64,000 bases of DNA. Origin: Kineosporia corallincola. GTDB taxonomy: Bacteria; Actinomycetota; Actinomycetes; Actinomycetales; Kineosporiaceae. Of this stretch, positions 38,901 to 47,625 are shown piece after piece. Location: assembly GCF_018499875.1 (NCBI RefSeq), contig NZ_JAHBAY010000009.1, positions 292,001 to 356,000 on the forward strand, read 5' to 3'. Both the position numbers and the translations under genes were made by a program. The number at the start of each line of letters is the position of its first letter. The stretch's first letter is position 1. The notes beneath the pieces were generated by a model. It was given only the letters and a program-made list of their open reading frames with translations, did no database searches and was not told the DNA's origin.

Positions 38901-41900
38901 GACCGGCTCGACGCCCTGGCCCTGCCGCAGGACGCGATGGGCCTGGTGCTCAACCGCGTGCAGAACCTCGCCCCGCACGCCCGGGACCTGCTGGTCACCG
39001 GCGCGGCGATGGGCCCGGAGGTGCGGATCGACGTGGTCGCGGCGGTGGAACGGCGCAGCACCGCGAACGTGCTGGGCGTGTTCGCCGAGGCCGCCCGGCA
39101 GCGGCTGGTCGAGCCCGGTCAGGAGGGTACGTTCCGGTTCCTGCACGGGCGGATCGCCGAGGCGATGCTGGCCGAGCTGCCCCCCGGGCGGCTTGAGGAC
39201 CTGCACCGCCGGATCGCCGACGTGCTCGCCGCCCGGCCCCCCTCCGGCCCGGCGCAGGTGGTCGCGCACACCTTCGCGATCGCCCGGCACTACATCCGGG
39301 CCGGCTCGTCCGCACCGCCCGAACGGGTTCTGGCCGCCTGCCTGGACGCCGGCCGGCTGGCCCTGGACGAGTCGGCGGCCGAGGAGGCCGTGACGTTCCT
39401 GGAGCAGGCCGCCCGGCTGGTGCCGCGGCGCTCGCCGCGCAGCGGCCCGGTGCTGGTGCTGCTGGGCCGGGCGCTGAAGCAGGCGGGCCGGTTCAGCGAG
39501 GCGCGGCGGCGGCTGGAGCAGGCGCTGGCGGCCGAGCAGGACCCGCTGGCGCAGGCCGCGATCCACACCCAGCTGGCCGAGGTGTACCGGGCCGGGTACC
39601 GCAGCGAGGAACTCGGCGAGGCGATCGCCCAGGGATTCGTGGCGGCCGTCGGCAAACCGCTGCCGCGCAGCACGTTCTGGCTGGTGCTCAGCTCGGCGCT
39701 GATGGCGCTGGCGTCGATCCCGCTGCGCCGGGTGCAGCGGGTGCGGGGCGGGGCGACCGGTGAGCGGCGGCGCCGCGCGCTGGCGATGGCCGGGCTGCAC
39801 GAGGCCGCGATCTTCGGCGCCGGGCTGGGCATGCGGGTGCCCGAGTTCTTCGCCCACAATTTGCGCGGCCTGTACTGGGCGGCGGTGCTCGGGCACGGTC
39901 GCCGGTTCGTGGCGGCCCAGGCCAACTTCGGTGTGCTGTGCGCCGCGATCGGCCTGAACCGGGCGGCCGAGCGCTGTTTCCGGCGCTGCGACGCCGACCC
40001 GTCGGCGCAGTCCCCGCAGACCCGCGCCATGCTGCGCTCGTTCCGGCTGGGCGGGGCCTGGGCCGGCAACCGGCCCGAGGGCGAGGCGTGGCGGCGGCAG
40101 TTCGACGACTTCAGCGCCTGGCTGGACTTCACCCCGCTGATCGACTCGGTCACCACGTTCAACCTGACCGCCTGCTTCGCCGGGCGCACCGAGGAGGCGC
40201 AGCACTGGCTGGCGTACGGCCGGACCCGGCTGGACGGGCGGGCCGAGGAGACCACCACGTTCGTCACCGCCGCCCCGATGACGGCCGCCCTGCTCGGCCG
40301 GCCGGTGGAGGCGGAGACCGAGCTGACCCGGCTGAACCAGCTCGCCGACCAGGGCGGCGCCCGGCAGCTGCGGTTCATCCGGGTGATGGCGGGCCTGTTC
40401 GTGCTGCTGGAGGACGGCGAGACCGGTGAGCCCCTGGACCGGCTGCTCGACGAGTTCGATGCCCTCGGGGTGCCGCCCCACCTGGTCTGGCGCGCCCACC
40501 GGCCGGTGTTCCACCTGGCCGCCGCCGCCCGGCTGGCCCAGGCGCGGGCCCTCGGCCGGCCGGGTACGCCGGAGGCGCTGCGCGAGCAGTCCCGGCGGCT
40601 GACCCAGGCGCACCAGGCGGTCGAGCTGCTCGGCAAGGCCGCGAACACCGACGAGATGAAGGCGTTCCACGCGATCGCCCGGGCCGACCTGCTGGTGCTC
40701 CAGGAGCAGCCGCGCCGGGCGCTGGACGTGCTGGCGGCCCTGGACCTGGCCGCCGGTGACGACCTGCCGGCGGTGGCGTTCGAGACCGCGCGGATCGCGG
40801 CCCGGGCGCTGCGCACGCTGAACCCGGCCGAGGGCCGGCGCCGGGCCCGCACCGCCTGGACGATCGCGGGCACCGAGGGCTGGCCGCACCGGGCGGCGTC
40901 GGTGGTGACGGAGTTCTCCCTGCCGGTCGAGGACCGCGCGGCCACCCTCACCGGCACCCGGCACAGCACCTACTCCGGCGGCTTCTCCGGAGGCCACGAG
41001 AAGGAACGTCTCCAGGCCCTCCAGGAGGTCAGCGCCGCCGCGTCCCGGGTGCTCGACCCGCGGGTGCTGGCCCGGATCGCCCTGGACGAGACGATCCGGA
41101 TCCTGGCCGCCGACCGGGCCTTCCTGTTCCTGGTCGACCCGGAGACCGGCACGCTGAGTCAGCACCTGGGCCGGGACTCGGCCGGGCAGGACCTGGCCCG
41201 GCTGACCGGGTACAGCACGAGCCTGGTCGAGATGGTGCGCCGCAGCGGCGAGCCGCAGGTGGTGGCCGGAACCGAGGAGGGCGCCGCGCTGGGCGCCGAG
41301 AGCGTGGTGCTGCACGGGCTGCGCTCGATCCTGGTCGCGCCGATGAAGCTGAACGACCGGCTGCTCGGCGTGGTCTACCTGGACAGTCAGGTGGCCAAGG
41401 GCATCTTCACCACCGGGGACACGGTGATTCTGGGCGCGCTGACCAGTTTCGTGGCGTCCGCGCTGGAGACGGCGCGGGCGGCGGAGCTGGCGATCAAGGC
41501 GCAGACGGCCGAGCGCTCGGCCGAGCTGGCCCGGGCGCTCCAGCGCGCGCAGGAGCGGATGGCCGAGCCGGTCGAGCCCCTCGGCGTCCTCAATCAGTTG
41601 CTGCTGGCGGCGGGCCGCGACGGCGGGGTGCTCGACGCCGGCACCGCGTTCGTGCTGCGCCCCGGGCGCTCGGGGGTGGGCAACCGCACCGGTGTGCTGC
41701 TCACGCCCGGCCCGAAACAGCCTGCCATCACGGCATTCACGGACGACGGGGGCTCGGAGTCGCTGTCCGGCGCGGGCGGCCCGATCTCCGGCGACGCCGG
41801 CGACGCGCCCGCCGTGCTGCGGGAGCGGCTGCCCGACGTCAGCTCCTGGCTGGCCCTGCCGTTGCGGGCCACCGACGTCGACCTGGGCGTGCTCGTGCTG

Positions 41901-42503
41901 GCCTGCTCCGACCAGCAGTCCCGGCTGGCCGACTCGGTCGAGCTGGGCGCGGCGCTGGTGGCCCAGGGGATGACGGCGTACGACCGGGCCGCGTTGTTCG
42001 AGCGGGTGCAGGAACTGGCGGTGGTGGACGAGCTGACCCAGCTGGCCAACCGGCGGCGGTTCTTCGAGATCGCCACCCGCGACCTGGAGGCGGCCCAGCG
42101 CCAGGAGCGCCCACTGATCGCGATGATGATGGACATCGACCACTTCAAGCGGGTCAACGACACCTACGGCCACCCGACCGGCGACGACGTGATCCAGGAG
42201 GTCGCCCGCCGGCTGTCCGAGGAGGTGCGCACGACCGACGTGATCGGCCGCTACGGCGGTGAGGAGTTCGCCGTGCTCCAGCAGGGCGACGACCCGGACC
42301 TGGAGCTGGCCGAGCGGCTGCGCGCGTGCGTGTGCGACACCCCGGTGCCCACCCGCACCGGGCCGCTGGCGGTCACGATCAGCATCGGCGCCACCTGGCT
42401 GCACCCCGACGACGAGGACGTGGCCGGCCTGCTGGCCCGCGCCGACCAGGGCCTGTACAAGGCCAAGGAGGGCGGGCGCAACCAGGTCGGCGTGGTGGAG
42501 TGA
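36000..42503 (+). CDS. Giant Ser/Thr kinase - ATPase - TPR - GAF - GGDEF signalling protein
   Basis: About 2167 residues. Order: Gly/Pro-rich lead (1-75); Ser/Thr kinase (80-345) with ALKLL, HRDLKPQN (about 198) and DFG (about 218); AAA/STAND ATPase starting MFGRRDEM (350), Walker A-like DNGLGKTR (about 384) and Walker B LLLILDDVTAAD (about 837); a repeat-rich insertion of some 280 residues between the two Walker motifs; TPR-like helices (1110-1640); GAF (1675-1825); and GGDEF (about 2000-2165) with an intact GGEEF and an RxxD inhibition site five residues before it (RTTDVIGRY). It should phosphorylate targets and make cyclic-di-GMP; how the halves talk is unknown. GTG 36000 is favoured; an in-frame GTG at 35895 is possible, neither with a strong ribosome site. 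Confidence 0.85.
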   Translation: MSPEQRGIPVAAPGVGPGTGPGGPAGPGGSPGPNGAGGASSAVGAVGTGGPGGGAVAGTVTHAGGGHGTASVGVPVELPGFEVLGQLGGGAGSTVYRVRRAGVDDEGEYALKLLDRAEGLTALRREAALLTAVDHPGLPRVHEVGVAERRPYLVMDLVRGTSLAEVLGRGALPPERVVALALDVIEPLAAVHARGLVHRDLKPQNIMVLPDGQARLIDFGLTAREGEDDEGESAPAVGTLAYSAPEQSGMLKRPVDDRSDLYSLGVILFEALAGVLPFPTTDVGELLRAHASLAPPDLLGLVPDTPPELAHVVATLLAKDPDDRYQDGHALAADLRAVVGKQTPPPRQEAPPMFGRRDEMATLHRQWTETLRGSGGFAFVRSDNGLGKTRLVNDFADRVEESGGTVLRARVLPGAPMPFAVFREVFVAYLHRIARLPWNERWERAQRLRAVFEGWSPAALNRIAPGLDAVIHREGDASRGTAFGQGPGGQGLSGQGLSGRGLSERASGGQGLSERGLSERASGGQGLSGQGLSGRGPAAQGLSGPGLSSHSRAVRDRTAGGQEVGDRTAQDRAAGPQDVRAPQAHDAAVGNRAEQGPEAIDRAADHRAIPNLMEQNPAAQNQAAQGQAAQSQMAQSQMAQGQAAQGQAAQGQTAQNPAAQGRTAQGRTAQGQMAQGQTAQGQAGQGQGGRDQQGQGHAAPGQTGPGQTGPGQTGPGQARPDQAGPGQAGPGQAGPGQTVTAAQATQADRAPRVTRDGTGAPGVHKPLGERGNRGNPGDLDYAENRGIAENLDTAADLDYAGTLGLADGPVGQLTDEQIGTAIATALLDLARASGGLLLILDDVTAADASVRQVIGQLAAEIRGVPLMYLGAGRDGELERVLTDSELTSYIAVASRVLDVDLRLTPLDEAASGEQIRSLVPGQQLPADALEALTTRSNGNPFVAQEYLWAVLDAGLLWPSWGTWQLDLDRLDALALPQDAMGLVLNRVQNLAPHARDLLVTGAAMGPEVRIDVVAAVERRSTANVLGVFAEAARQRLVEPGQEGTFRFLHGRIAEAMLAELPPGRLEDLHRRIADVLAARPPSGPAQVVAHTFAIARHYIRAGSSAPPERVLAACLDAGRLALDESAAEEAVTFLEQAARLVPRRSPRSGPVLVLLGRALKQAGRFSEARRRLEQALAAEQDPLAQAAIHTQLAEVYRAGYRSEELGEAIAQGFVAAVGKPLPRSTFWLVLSSALMALASIPLRRVQRVRGGATGERRRRALAMAGLHEAAIFGAGLGMRVPEFFAHNLRGLYWAAVLGHGRRFVAAQANFGVLCAAIGLNRAAERCFRRCDADPSAQSPQTRAMLRSFRLGGAWAGNRPEGEAWRRQFDDFSAWLDFTPLIDSVTTFNLTACFAGRTEEAQHWLAYGRTRLDGRAEETTTFVTAAPMTAALLGRPVEAETELTRLNQLADQGGARQLRFIRVMAGLFVLLEDGETGEPLDRLLDEFDALGVPPHLVWRAHRPVFHLAAAARLAQARALGRPGTPEALREQSRRLTQAHQAVELLGKAANTDEMKAFHAIARADLLVLQEQPRRALDVLAALDLAAGDDLPAVAFETARIAARALRTLNPAEGRRRARTAWTIAGTEGWPHRAASVVTEFSLPVEDRAATLTGTRHSTYSGGFSGGHEKERLQALQEVSAAASRVLDPRVLARIALDETIRILAADRAFLFLVDPETGTLSQHLGRDSAGQDLARLTGYSTSLVEMVRRSGEPQVVAGTEEGAALGAESVVLHGLRSILVAPMKLNDRLLGVVYLDSQVAKGIFTTGDTVILGALTSFVASALETARAAELAIKAQTAERSAELARALQRAQERMAEPVEPLGVLNQLLLAAGRDGGVLDAGTAFVLRPGRSGVGNRTGVLLTPGPKQPAITAFTDDGGSESLSGAGGPISGDAGDAPAVLRERLPDVSSWLALPLRATDVDLGVLVLACSDQQSRLADSVELGAALVAQGMTAYDRAALFERVQELAVVDELTQLANRRRFFEIATRDLEAAQRQERPLIAMMMDIDHFKRVNDTYGHPTGDDVIQEVARRLSEEVRTTDVIGRYGGEEFAVLQQGDDPDLELAERLRACVCDTPVPTRTGPLAVTISIGATWLHPDDEDVAGLLARADQGLYKAKEGGRNQVGVVE
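37447..38214 (+). repeat. Low-complexity region with 15-nt (five-residue) tandem repeats
   Basis: Three successive repeat types share a 15-nt period: GQGLS units (37447-37640, including a 45-nt tandem duplication at 37501-37590), then after a less regular stretch AQGQA/AQSQM units (37855-38055) and GPGQT units (38095-38214). All are in frame and lie inside the ATPase domain of the giant kinase gene. Confidence 0.88.
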
Positions 42504-42504
42504 G

Positions 42505-44028
42505 CTACCAGTCGGTGGGCTCGTAGTCCTTCAGGAAGATGCCGTGCAGGTCTTCGCCGGCCTCACCGCGCACGATCGGGTCGTACACCCGGGCCGCGCC
42601 GTCGACCAGGTCGAGCGGGGCGTGGAAGCCCTCGTCGGCCAGCCGGATCTTCGTCGGGTGCGGGCGCTCGTCGGTGATCCAGCCGGTGTCCACGGCCGTC
42701 ATCAGAATGCCGTCGCTCTCCCACATCTCGCGGGCGCTGGTGCGGGTCAGCATGTTCAGCGCGGCCTTGGCCATGTTCGTGTGCGGGTGGCCTGGCCCCT
42801 TGTAACCGCGGCTGAACTTGCCCTCCATCGCCGACACGTTCACCACGTAGGTACGCTTCGCGGCGGCCGCGGCCATCGCCGGGCGCAGCCGGCTGATCAG
42901 GATGAACGGCGCCACGCTGTTGCACAGCTGCACCTCCAGCAGCTCCACCGGGTCGACCTCCTGCACCGGCTGCACCCAGCTGTTGGTGTGGTGCAGGTCG
43001 GGCACCAGCCCACCGGCGTCGATCGCGGTGTTCGCGGCGATCCGGGCGGGGGACGCCGACCCGGCGGTGAGCGCCAGGGCCGTCAGGGCGTGCGGGGAGG
43101 GGGCCCAGTGGCCGTTCGCCACGCCGCCCTCCTCGTGCACCGCGCCGGCGATCGCGTCGATCGAGGCCGGGTGCGCGTCCGGGGTGCGGCCGATCGTCAG
43201 CATCTCCGGCAGCGGGCCCTCGGGCAGCGGTGCCGACTCGGCGGCGGCCAGCGGGGCGTAGGCGCCGGCCGAGCGGCGCACGGTCTGCGCGGCGTTGTTG
43301 ATCAGGATGTCGAGCGGGCCCTGCGCGGCCACGTCGTCGGCGAGCGCGGTGACCTGGGCCGGGTCACGCAGGTCGATGCCGATCACCCGCAGCCGGTGGA
43401 TCCACCCGGCGCTGTCCGGCATCGAGGTGAACCGGCGGACGGCGTCGGCCGGGAAACGCGTGGTGATGGTCAGGTGCGCCCCGTCGCGCAGCAGCCGCAG
43501 GGCGATGTGCATGCCGATTTTCGCGCGCCCGCCCGTCAGCAGGGCGCGGCGGCCGGTCAGGTCGGTGCGGGCGTCCCGGCGCTGCCGGTTCTTGGTCGCG
43601 CACTCCGGGCACAGCTGGTGGTAGAACGCGTCCACCTCGGTGTAGCGGCGCTTGCAGGTGTAGCAGCCGCGCGGCTTGAGGTAGGTGCCGGCGCTGCCGC
43701 TGCCGTTCTCGGCGGTGGCGGAGGTCAGCGCCAGGCCCTGGGTCTCGTCGTCGATGCGGCCCGGGGCCCCGGTGGCGGTGGCGGCCGTGACCGCGGCGTC
43801 GTTGGCCGCGATCTGCTCGCGGCGGGTCTTGCGCCGGTGCAGCTTGGCCGCCTTGAAGATCTTCGCGGTGGCCAGGCGCACGGTGAGGAAGTCCGGGTGG
43901 TCGTCCGGCAGCTTCTCCACCTCGGCCAGCACCCGCAGGCACACGGCGAGGTCGGCCGGGTCTACCCCGGTGTCGGCGCCGTGGTCGGCGCCCGGGGTCG
44001 GGGCGTGGTCGTCGAGCTGCGCGGTCAT
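42505..44028 (-). CDS. Short-chain dehydrogenase/reductase with N-terminal zinc-ribbon domain
   Basis: A protein of 507 residues. The first 110 residues are helical and charged; a zinc-ribbon follows (CYTC, 17 residues, CPEC, near 123-145); then an extended SDR domain with an altered glycine motif (LLTGGRAKIGMHIALRL), NNAAQTVRR, and VNVSAMEGKFS with Tyr in SRGYKGPGHPHTNMAKAAL. An insertion of about 100 residues sits between the fourth and fifth strands. Similar long zinc-ribbon SDRs exist in actinobacteria; the substrate is unknown. It converges on the giant kinase gene with a 1-nt gap. Confidence 0.82.
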   Translation of the reverse strand: MTAQLDDHAPTPGADHGADTGVDPADLAVCLRVLAEVEKLPDDHPDFLTVRLATAKIFKAAKLHRRKTRREQIAANDAAVTAATATGAPGRIDDETQGLALTSATAENGSGSAGTYLKPRGCYTCKRRYTEVDAFYHQLCPECATKNRQRRDARTDLTGRRALLTGGRAKIGMHIALRLLRDGAHLTITTRFPADAVRRFTSMPDSAGWIHRLRVIGIDLRDPAQVTALADDVAAQGPLDILINNAAQTVRRSAGAYAPLAAAESAPLPEGPLPEMLTIGRTPDAHPASIDAIAGAVHEEGGVANGHWAPSPHALTALALTAGSASPARIAANTAIDAGGLVPDLHHTNSWVQPVQEVDPVELLEVQLCNSVAPFILISRLRPAMAAAAAKRTYVVNVSAMEGKFSRGYKGPGHPHTNMAKAALNMLTRTSAREMWESDGILMTAVDTGWITDERPHPTKIRLADEGFHAPLDLVDGAARVYDPIVRGEAGEDLHGIFLKDYEPTDW

Positions 44029-44109
44029 CTCTGCCTTCGGACGTGCTGATCGGGGGGTCGCTCAAGAATGTACGCAACCGGGCGCCGGACTTCACACGTG
44101 ACCGTGCGG

Positions 44110-44652
44110 TCAACCCACCGCACGGGTCAGATCCTCGCGCCCGGGCAGCCTCACCAGGTGCTCGGCGGGCCCGCCGGGAGCCACCTGCGGGGCGTGCCCG
44201 GCCAGCCACTGCCGCTCGGCCGCGGACAGTCGCAGCCACTGCCCGCGCAGGAACCCGGTCAGCCGCCGGGCCCGGTCCGAGCCGGCCGGGGCGTGCACGG
44301 CGAGGTAGGAGATCGGCATGGCCGGCGGCAGCGGCCCGCGCCGGGGGCCGCGCTCGCGCACCTCGCCGGCCAGGAACTCCAGCACCGTCTCCCAGGCCCG
44401 GTCGTCGCCGACGTCGTACAGGGCCCAGGACGCCTCCTCCCGCACCGCCCGGGTGCGGTCCCCGAGCAGTGCCGCGAAGTCGTCGGTGGCCTGTGCCCCC
44501 GCGGTGCACGACAGCGCGGCGATCGCGGCGCGGCGCAGTTCCTGCCGGCCGGGTCCGGTCACGGCGATCAGCCCGCGCAGTTCGGCGGGTGCGTCCGGGC
44601 TCGTCGACGTGCCCAGTTCGAGGGCCCGGAAGACGGCCTCGCGCGGGTTCAC
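44110..44652 (-). CDS. HEAT-repeat domain protein
   Basis: A helical protein of 180 residues with HEAT-type helix pairs: RQELRRAAIAALSC, TRAVREEASWALYDVGDD and WETVLEFLAGEV, typical of scaffolding repeats. The second half has AERQWLAGHAPQV. No enzyme motif is seen. The GTG at 44652 has GAGGAGG about 8 nt upstream, which decides against longer readings. It is divergent from a methyltransferase gene. Confidence 0.75.
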   Translation of the reverse strand: MNPREAVFRALELGTSTSPDAPAELRGLIAVTGPGRQELRRAAIAALSCTAGAQATDDFAALLGDRTRAVREEASWALYDVGDDRAWETVLEFLAGEVRERGPRRGPLPPAMPISYLAVHAPAGSDRARRLTGFLRGQWLRLSAAERQWLAGHAPQVAPGGPAEHLVRLPGREDLTRAVG

Positions 44653-44726
44653 GGCAACATCCTCCTCGGCGACGGCCTCAGACCCTAGCCGTAATCCGGT
44701 GGCATCCGTGCCGGGCAGCCGCGAGC

Positions 44727-45473
44727 ATGCGGCGGGTGAATCGTGACCGGATCTCCCGCCTCGCCCACGCCCGTCACCCGATCGCCGCGCCGCTGTCCGA
44801 CGGGTCGGTGGACGACGTGCTGCGCCACGCCCTGGCCCGCGGCCCGGGCCGTGCCCTCGACCTGGGCTGCGGGGGTGGGGAGTGGCTGATCCGCGCGGCC
44901 GGGCTCGCGCCGTCGCTGGAGGCGGTCGGTGTCGACCTGTCGCAGGAGGCCGTCGCGCACGGGCGGGCCGAGGCCGCCCGGCGCGGCGTCGCCGGGCAGG
45001 TGCGGCTGCACACCGGGGACGCCGCGGGCTTCGGCTCCCCGCAGCCCTTCGGCCTGGTGCTCTGCGTGGGCTCCACCCACGCCTTCGGCGGCCTGGCGCC
45101 GGCACTGGCCGCCGCCGGCCGGCACCTGGCGCCGGGCGGGACGGTGGTGATCGGTGACGGCTACTGGAGCGCCCCGCCCCCGGTGGAGGCGGTCGAGGCG
45201 CTGGGCGAGCTCGACGGCCTGGCCGGCACGGTGGCCTCGGTGACCGCGGCCGGCTGGACGCCGGTGCACGGCCACCTCAGCACCCGCGCCGAGCTGGACG
45301 CCTACGAGTGGGCCTGGACCGGTTCGCTGGCGGGGTGGGGGCTGGAGCACGCGGGCACGGACGACGGCGCCCAGGCCCTGGCGGTGTCGGCCGGGCACCT
45401 GGACGGCTGGCTGCGCGGTTACCGCGACTGCTTCGGCTTCGCCACGCTGGTACTGCGCCGCACCACGGGGTGA
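44727..45473 (+). CDS. Class I SAM-dependent methyltransferase
   Basis: A Rossmann-fold methyltransferase of about 248 residues: motif I ALDLGCGGGEWLI near residue 45, motif II acidic residue in VGVDLS, then a motif near GDAAGF and LVLCVGSTHAFGG after strand 4. It resembles small-molecule methyltransferases; the acceptor is unknown. The ATG at 44727 was used; a GTG three codons later is possible as neither has a strong ribosome site. Confidence 0.85.
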   Translation: MRRVNRDRISRLAHARHPIAAPLSDGSVDDVLRHALARGPGRALDLGCGGGEWLIRAAGLAPSLEAVGVDLSQEAVAHGRAEAARRGVAGQVRLHTGDAAGFGSPQPFGLVLCVGSTHAFGGLAPALAAAGRHLAPGGTVVIGDGYWSAPPPVEAVEALGELDGLAGTVASVTAAGWTPVHGHLSTRAELDAYEWAWTGSLAGWGLEHAGTDDGAQALAVSAGHLDGWLRGYRDCFGFATLVLRRTTG

Positions 45474-45525
45474 TAACAGGCCTGAGTGCTCGCTGCTGAC
45501 CCACCTCGATGCGTCCGGCGAAATC

Positions 45526-47484
45526 TTAGGCACGCCAGTGCTTCTCCCGCAGCAGCCGCAGGCCGTTCAGGCCGACCAGCACGGTCGAGCCCTCGTGCCC
45601 GGCCACGCCCAGCGGCAGGGGCAGGTCGCCGAGCAGGTCCCACAGCACCAGCACGGTGATGAACGCCGCCGCGACGGCGAGGTTGGCCACCACCACCCGC
45701 CGGGCCCGCCTGGACAGCGCGATCACGGCCGGGATCGCGGTCAGGTCGTCACGTACCACCACGGCGTCCGCGGTGCGCAGGGTCAGGTCGGACCCGGCAC
45801 CCATGGCGACCCCGGTGTGGGCGGCGGCCAGGGCCGGGGCGTCGTTGATGCCGTCGCCGACGAACGTCACCCGCTCGCCCAGTTCCCGCACGGCCGCGAG
45901 CTTCTCGCCCGGCAGCAGCCCGGCGCGCAGGCGGTCCGGGGCGATCCCGACGGCGTCGGCCACGTGCCGCGCGGTCGCGGTGCGGTCGCCGGTCAGCAGC
46001 GTCACGGGTTCGTCGGTGAGGGCCGCGAGCGATCCCACGGCCGCGGTCGCCCCGGGGCGCAGGCGGTCGGTGAAAGGGAGGACGGCGAGGAGCTCCTGCT
46101 CCCGCCGCAGCAGCACCACGGTGTGCCCGGCGTTCTCCAGTGCGGTGATCAGCGGGAGGTCGTGCCCGCGCGGCGAGGTGATCGAGACCTGCGCGCCGTT
46201 TACCGTGGCCGACACGCCGATCCCCGGCCGGGCCGAGAATCCCTGCGCGGGAGGGAGAGTCAGGCCGCGCTCGCGGGCGGCCCGGACCACGGCGCGGCCC
46301 AGCGGGTGCTCGCTGCCCTGTTCCACGGCGGCGGCCAGGCGCAGGAGGTCCTCGTCGTCCTTCATGGTGCCGGTCGGGTGGATCCCGCTCAGCACCGGAG
46401 TGCCGTGGGTGAGCGTGCCGGTCTTGTCGAACGCGACCTGGGTGGTGGTGCCCAGGCGTTCCATCACCACGGCCGACTTGATCAGCACCCCGTGCCGCCC
46501 GGCGTTGGCGATCGAGGCGAGCAGGGGCGGCATGCTGGACAGCACGATCGCGCACGGGGAGGCCACGATCATGAACGTCATGGCCCGCAGCAGAGCACTT
46601 TTCAGGTCCTCGCCGAACACCAGGGGGACGGCGAACAGCAGCAGGGTCGCGGCCACCATGCCGATCGAGTAGCGCTGTTCCACCTTCTCCACGAACAGCT
46701 GGGTGCCGGCCTTGGTGCGGCTCGCCTCCTGCACCAGGGCGGCGATCCGGGCGACCACCGAGTCGCCGGCCCGCCGGGTGACCCGCACCCGTAGCACGCC
46801 CGTGCCGTTGAGGGTGCCGGCGAACACCTCGTCGCCGGCGGTGCGGGCGGCCGGCAGCGGCTCGCCGGTGATCGTGGCCTGGTCCACGTCGCTCGCGCCG
46901 GCCAGCACCACCCCGTCGGCGCCGATGCGTTCCCCGGGGCGCACCACGATCTGGTCGCCGACGGCCAGCGCCGTGGCCGGAACGGTCTCCTCGTCGTCCC
47001 CGTCGTTCCCCGCGCTCACCCGCACCGCGGTCTCCGGGGCCAGTTCCAGCAGACCGCGCACCGAGTCCTCGGTGCGGGCGGTCGCGAACGCCTCCAGCGC
47101 GCCGGAGGTGGCGAAGATGACGATGAGCAGGGCGCCGTCGAGCACCTGGCCGATGGCGGCGGCCCCGATCGCCGCGACCACCATGAGCAGGTCCACGTCG
47201 AGGGTCCGGTCGCGCAGCGCCCGCAGCCCGGCCAGGCCGGGCTCCCAGCCGCCGGTGGCGTAGCAGGCCAGGTGGAGCGGCCAGAACAGCCAGCCCGGTG
47301 CCCCGGCGAGCTGGGCCGTGAGGCCGAGCAGGAAGAACCCCAGAGCCGCCGCGGCCCAGCGTATCTCGGGCAGGGACTGCCAGCTGGTGGTGCTGCGCCG
47401 TCGCGTCGCCGCCGGTGCGGGCGCCGGATCGGTGCGGGGCGCGATCGGGGACGCGGGTGCGGGGCTGGTCATGGGCGTGGTCAT
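45526..47484 (-). CDS. ctpJ: P1B-4-type metal-transporting ATPase (CtpJ/NmtA-like, Co/Ni efflux)
   Basis: A heavy-metal P-type ATPase of 652 residues without an N-terminal metal-binding domain. Visible are the actuator TITGEPLPA (as TGE), the membrane metal site Ser-Pro-Cys (ASPCAIV, about 309-311), the phosphorylated Asp in FDKTGTLT (about 353), the nucleotide-site HP (SEHPLG), GDGINDAPAL, and HEGST in the last helix (about 630). SPC plus HEG(G/S)T is the mark of P1B-4 pumps, which expel Co2+, Ni2+ or Fe2+. The divergent neighbour is an NmtR ortholog, so it should correspond to the NmtR-controlled CtpJ/NmtA. GGAGG lies 8 nt before the ATG. Confidence 0.92.
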   Translation of the reverse strand: MTTPMTSPAPASPIAPRTDPAPAPAATRRRSTTSWQSLPEIRWAAAALGFFLLGLTAQLAGAPGWLFWPLHLACYATGGWEPGLAGLRALRDRTLDVDLLMVVAAIGAAAIGQVLDGALLIVIFATSGALEAFATARTEDSVRGLLELAPETAVRVSAGNDGDDEETVPATALAVGDQIVVRPGERIGADGVVLAGASDVDQATITGEPLPAARTAGDEVFAGTLNGTGVLRVRVTRRAGDSVVARIAALVQEASRTKAGTQLFVEKVEQRYSIGMVAATLLLFAVPLVFGEDLKSALLRAMTFMIVASPCAIVLSSMPPLLASIANAGRHGVLIKSAVVMERLGTTTQVAFDKTGTLTHGTPVLSGIHPTGTMKDDEDLLRLAAAVEQGSEHPLGRAVVRAARERGLTLPPAQGFSARPGIGVSATVNGAQVSITSPRGHDLPLITALENAGHTVVLLRREQELLAVLPFTDRLRPGATAAVGSLAALTDEPVTLLTGDRTATARHVADAVGIAPDRLRAGLLPGEKLAAVRELGERVTFVGDGINDAPALAAAHTGVAMGAGSDLTLRTADAVVVRDDLTAIPAVIALSRRARRVVVANLAVAAAFITVLVLWDLLGDLPLPLGVAGHEGSTVLVGLNGLRLLREKHWRA

Positions 47485-47524
47485 GGGCGGGACCTCCGGT
47501 GCGGGCGAGGACGCGAACTTATCA

Positions 47525-47552
47525 GAACATGTGAAGAGGTCTTCATGTGTTC
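47525..47552. promoter_or_regulatory. NmtR-type operator dyad between nmtR and ctpJ
   Basis: A 28-bp dyad with half-sites GAACATGTGAAGA and TCTTCATGTGTTC around GG; 11 of 13 positions are symmetric and the centre TGAAGA-GG-TCTTCA is perfect. It is 40 nt upstream of the ctpJ start next to a TGATAAG -10-like run, as expected for an ArsR/SmtB repressor. Confidence 0.8.
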
Positions 47553-47613
47553 CGGTTCCCGGTCTCAGGTCCTTCGGCCCTGGTCAGGTGGCCGGGCCCA
47601 ACTTTCCCCGGGG

Positions 47614-47619
47614 TAAGCT
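47614..47619 (+). promoter_or_regulatory. -10 box of a leaderless promoter (nmtR)
   Basis: TAAGCT lies 6 nt before the GTG at 47626, with no ribosome-binding site. Confidence 0.5.
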
Positions 47620-47625
47620 CCGGTT

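Noticed and set aside
37644..42404. A minus-strand open frame of 1586 codons opposite the giant kinase gene
   Set aside because: It is low-complexity (Arg/Gly/Gln/His) and lies opposite clear ATPase, GAF and GGDEF motifs. Long antisense frames are expected at this GC content.
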